Both the position numbers and the translations under genes were made by a program. Below, in pieces: positions 61,358-64,000 of a stretch of 64,000 nucleotides of DNA; position 1 is the stretch's first letter, and every line of letters begins with the position of its first letter. Source of the stretch: Leguminivora glycinivorella (Eukaryota > Arthropoda > Insecta > Lepidoptera > Tortricidae); the NCBI RefSeq assembly GCF_023078275.1, contig NC_062981.1, forward strand, positions 20,824,846 to 20,888,845, read 5' to 3'. Below the pieces are notes generated by a model, which saw only the letters and a list, made by a program, of their open reading frames with translations, was not told the origin of the DNA and did no database searches.

Positions 61358-61660
61358 ACAAATATTTATTTATTTATTTATTTATTTATTTTAATCAAAA
61401 AAGTAACACAGCATTACAGTTTACACTAAGGCACTGTGAAACTACAAAATACAAAACAATACATAAACGATAAATATTACAAAAAAGAATACAAATTAAA
61501 CATTAGATTTGGGCGACGACGTAACAGCGTGGCTCCGTTGCGCCGTAAATATAGCACATAGTACAACAGACTATAGGAAAGCCTATAAAAATATAAAAGA
61601 GACGAAAATAAAAATTGGAATAAAAGGTACATCAGCAAATTTAAGTTATTTTTTAAACTT
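61358..61660 (-). mobile_element. Probable LINE 3' region with (ATTT)n tail
   Basis: (ATTT)n at 61362-61392 then 'AATCAAAAAAGTAACACAGC'. On minus this is a 3' tail; the rest ('GGGCGACGACGTAACAGCGT') is unidentified. Confidence 0.45.
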
Positions 61661-61711
61661 TACCAGCCACTTTAATAAATTTGATGTTTGTAAAAGGCTT
61701 ATTTATCTACT

Positions 61712-61955
61712 TACTAAGGCCACATCTCGGACACCGGCGATCAAATATATGAAAGAGGCGCGTTCCTAGCACACATTCTAAGCTTGTGTAGGTGAACGCG
61801 TACCATGCTTGTGTGAGTGAGATATGACAGGTCGACTGGTCGCGTTTTTGACAGGCTGTAACTGTGAGGTAACCGAAAAGGGGTGGGCGGCGCTTTCAGC
61901 GGGGAGCGGGAGTGGCCATACTGTAAGATAGTACTCTTTATTATACTGTGCTAAG
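61712..61955 (-). repeat. REP-13 copy, inverted
   Basis: 'CACATCTCGGACACCGGCGA' to 'GCGGGGAGCGGGAGTGGCCA', nearly full length. Confidence 0.75.
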
Positions 61956-61962
61956 GCTATCC

Positions 61963-62060
61963 ATGTCATAGATAGATAGATAGATAGATTTATTTATTTC
62001 TCCTTGAAAATAACATGGTATTTAACAATTAAACATGTCTCAAAATAACATGAATTTACA
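61963..62060 (-). mobile_element. Retroposon 3' tail with (GATA)n
   Basis: (ATAG)n at 61968-61989 then 'TTTATTTATTTCTCCTTGAA'. Confidence 0.45.
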
Positions 62061-62201
62061 AAAAGATCGTCAGATTGTAAAACATAATCAAAATTCATTA
62101 ATATTTGTAATTTTTTTGTAATATATAAGTTACCTATAATTTGCTTAGGAGCAAGAAGCAAATGTCATATAATAAGAAATCTAAGTATATCTACAGTAGA
62201 C

Positions 62202-62242
62202 AAAAATTAAGATACACTAGTAACTAGTGTATCTTAATTTTT
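62202..62242. repeat. Perfect palindrome, 20-bp arms
   Basis: 'AAAAATTAAGATACACTAGT', one A, 'ACTAGTGTATCTTAATTTTT'. Confidence 0.93.
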
Positions 62243-62364
62243 ATTTTACGACATCGCCAACTGTACGTAATTAGGCATTAAAACACTAATGTCGAAATAA
62301 TCAAATATCGCAATGTAGGTAATGAAACTAGAATGTGAATTTTTGCACCGTGTAAATAGACCTT

Positions 62365-62510
62365 TTTTTATTATAAATGGGCTTACTATGGACTTTTTAT
62401 TATAAATGGGCTTACTATGGGCTTTTTATTATAAATGGGCTTACTATGGGGTCTTGGCCACAGACTAGCCAAAGGCCTACGATGGAGTGAGCTCGCCCAG
62501 AAGAACTTAA
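62365..62510 (+). repeat. REP-7 copy with a 27-bp triplication
   Basis: 'TATTATAAATGGGCTTACTA' occurs three times at 27-bp spacing (about 62369-62448) before 'GGAGTGAGCTCGCCCAGAAG'. Confidence 0.75.
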
Positions 62511-62570
62511 TTTCCATAATATTATTTACGTTGATTATTGTTTTCTTTAGCTAGCTTTTAAGTTTCTAAA

Positions 62571-62891
62571 GCGCTGGTGGCCTAGCGGCAAAAGCGTGCG
62601 ACTTTCAATCCGGAGGTCGCGGGTTCGAACCCCGGCTCGTACCAATGAGTTTTTCGGAACTTATGTGCGAAATGTCATTTGATATTTGCCAGTCGCTTTT
62701 CGGTGAAGGAAAACATCGTGAGGAAACCGGACTAATTCCAATAAGGCCTAGTTACCCTTTTGGTTGGAAGGTCAGATGGCAGTCGCTTTCGTAAAACTAG
62801 TGCCTACGCCAAATCTTGGGATTAGTTGTCACAGCGGACCCCAGGCTCCCATGATCCACGGCAAATGCCGGGATAACGGAAGGAGGATGAT
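62571..62891 (+). mobile_element. SINE-B, full length
   Basis: A-box 'TGGCCTAGCGGC', B-box 'GGTTC' region 'GGGTTCGAACCCCGG', 3' end 'GATAACGGAAGGAGGATGAT'. The best-preserved copy. Confidence 0.87.
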
Positions 62892-63033
62892 GATTATTTC
62901 CTGTTCCTATCGACATTTCCATTACTTTCCTCGTTGGAAATTAATGTTAAGCCATCGCCTAACAAAACTGTCACTAAGCCGATTAAGGGCCTCCCGGCTT
63001 AAGAATTGTTTAGTTTAGGGACAAAAGTTGGAC

Positions 63034-63245
63034 GACCGGTCTGGCTCAGTCGGTAGTGACCCTGCCTGCTGAGCCGCGGTTCTGGGTTCGAATCCCGGTA
63101 AGGGCATTTATAAGTGTGATGAGCACAGATATTTGTTCCTCAGTCATGGACGTTTTTTATGTATTGAAGTATGTATAATTATCGTCGCTTAGCATCCATA
63201 GTACAAGCTTTGCTTAATTTGGGGCCAAGTTGATCTGTGTAAAAT
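63034..63245 (+). mobile_element. SINE-A, 3' part degraded
   Basis: 'GACGACCGGTCTGGCTCAGT' and 'GGGTTCGAATCCC'; the 3' half is diverged ('TCGTCGCTTAGCATCCATAG'). Confidence 0.82.
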
Positions 63246-63289
63246 GTAAAAAAAAAATTTAAGAAACGGCAGTGGGTACTTTTACATAT

Positions 63290-63355
63290 ACATAAATACA
63301 TTGACTCACGCTTGTATTCCCAAACGGTATAGGCAGAGCACATGAAACTAATATA
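63290..63355 (-). mobile_element. SINE-C 3' scrap
   Basis: 'TATTCCCAAACGGTATAGGC' and 'AGAGCACATGAAACTA'. Confidence 0.6.
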
Positions 63356-63379
63356 AACAGAAATAATATTGGTGAGCTA

Positions 63380-63470
63380 TATTTATTAATTTAAACTTTA
63401 TTGCACAAATAAAACAAAAATGTACAAATGGCGGACTTAATGCCTAATGGCCTGCCTGCCTAATGGCTAT
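63380..63470 (-). mobile_element. LINE 3' tail, inverted
   Basis: 'TTAAACTTTATTGCACAAAT' and 'CTTAATGCCTAATGGCC'; related to 46930-47010. Confidence 0.5.
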
Positions 63471-63539
63471 ATTATCCAGAAGACAAAAAAACCTAAGTAA
63501 GAACCCATGTTAGTTACTGAGATATACTAATTCCGGTCC

Positions 63540-63754
63540 CCACAGAACTTTTAGTTACCACAAACAAACCCTGGTAAACTTTGAGACGTGAAAGACTATC
63601 TTAATCTAGATGTTAGTTCAAATATTTGGGGGACGAATGTTACTCGCGTCCGCAGGAGATACCTACCACAACCCTGCACGTGTCCCCTGGGTGGTGCTAA
63701 AGAGTGACAAACCAAGAGGCGAATAAATGGGCAAGATTGCAAATTAATGCTGCG
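63540..63754 (+). other. Probable LINE 5' UTR
   Basis: GC-richer stretch directly ahead of the ORF at 63755, with no other repeat. Suggests a LINE not truncated at its 5' end. Confidence 0.4.
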
Positions 63755-64000
63755 ATGAATACGAATGCGAATAGCTCTTATCCGAGCACACAAATGCGCA
63801 GCTCTACTCAGAGCTCTTCGACCAGAGATGTCGGACCCTCTGTCCGCATTTTGCAAATCAACATAGAGGGTATAAGCCTCGCAAAAAGCGACTACTTACT
63901 CAAATTACTGCATGATAATAAGATAGACGTAGTCAACATACAAGAGACCCACACAAAAGACGATCTGGATATAGAAAAAAGAGGGCGGCTATCGGGATAT
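63755..64000 (+). CDS. LINE endonuclease ORF, N-terminus, runs off window
   Basis: 82 codons open to the edge. Residues 1-29 are Ser/Thr/Asn-rich. From residue ~30 the sequence is the beginning of an apurinic-type endonuclease: 'VRILQINIEGISLAKSDYLL' with the conserved Asn of the QINI motif, then 'KIDVVNIQETHT' with the catalytic Glu of QETH. The domain normally nicks the target DNA to start reverse transcription. The ATG at 63755 was chosen because an upstream ATG at 63747 is closed after three codons. Clade is uncertain. The remainder, including the RT, would lie to the right. Confidence 0.82.
   Translation, partial: MNTNANSSYPSTQMRSSTQSSSTRDVGPSVRILQINIEGISLAKSDYLLKLLHDNKIDVVNIQETHTKDDLDIEKRGRLSGY

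Noticed and set aside
52400..64000. T1-domain exon of Shaw upstream of the linker exon
   Set aside because: Looked for the NVGGIRHE-type and zinc-binding T1 motifs among minus frames in this part and saw none; the exon must lie outside or was missed if very short.

Overview
The window is animal nuclear DNA, AT-rich and intron-bearing, and almost certainly from a moth or butterfly. The basis for Lepidoptera is my recognition of several dispersed repeats typical of that order: the 'AACCCCCGACGCAAAAACG' repeat, the 'AGGGTTCCGTAGT' repeat, the Helitron-like ends 'GCGAAGCCGCGGGC', and the tRNA-headed SINEs. There is no bacterial-type gene organisation, no CRISPR array and no rRNA or functional tRNA gene that I can support. 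The one host protein-coding piece I recognise is a 180-bp internal exon on the minus strand at 52219-52398. It has clean AG/GT splice borders and encodes the T1-to-S1 linker of a Shaw (Kv3-type) voltage-gated potassium channel. No flanking Shaw exon is visible, so most or all of the 64 kb is probably intron of that gene, filled with transposons.

Family labels below are mine. SINE-A and SINE-B are tRNA-headed retroposons. SINE-C is a (TGTA)n-tailed retroposon with no tRNA head; about 14 copies are present, seven with target-site duplications. SINE-D is a small tRNA-headed element that occurs once in linear form and twice as a foldback. HEL-1 and HEL-2 are short Helitron-like elements. REP-n are dispersed repeats I cannot classify. 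Many elements are nested, and several empty sites can be reconstructed exactly.

Layout. 0-4 kb: three copies of a ~425-bp repeat in alternating orientation, with an RTE-like LINE tail that itself holds a retroposon. 4-8.7 kb: nested MITEs and SINEs, then a truncated LINE with reverse-transcriptase and C-terminal zinc-knuckle coding. 8.7-33 kb: mostly SINE-C, SINE-B, Helitron-like elements, many foldback MITEs and LINE 3' ends. 33-38 kb: a CR1-like LINE tail (+) and a 1.8-kb CR1-like LINE (-) whose ORF is joined to a signal-peptide-like segment. 38.6-39.7 kb: a perfect 37-bp-arm palindrome and a 120-bp satellite. 40.5-42.9 kb: LINE endonuclease fragment, hAT-like remnant, foldback SINE-D and a Helitron-like insertion in SINE-A. 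43.7-46.5 kb: an internally deleted BEL/Pao LTR retrotransposon (-). 46.5-64 kb: repeats, the Shaw exon, a 150-bp-arm hairpin at 54.3-54.7 kb, more MITEs and LINE tails, and the start of a LINE ORF running off the right edge.

There is no operon or pathway logic. The retroposons depend on LINE machinery and the MITEs on transposases encoded elsewhere. Boundaries of unclassified repeats are good to roughly 5-20 bases. Those supported by target-site duplications are given exactly.
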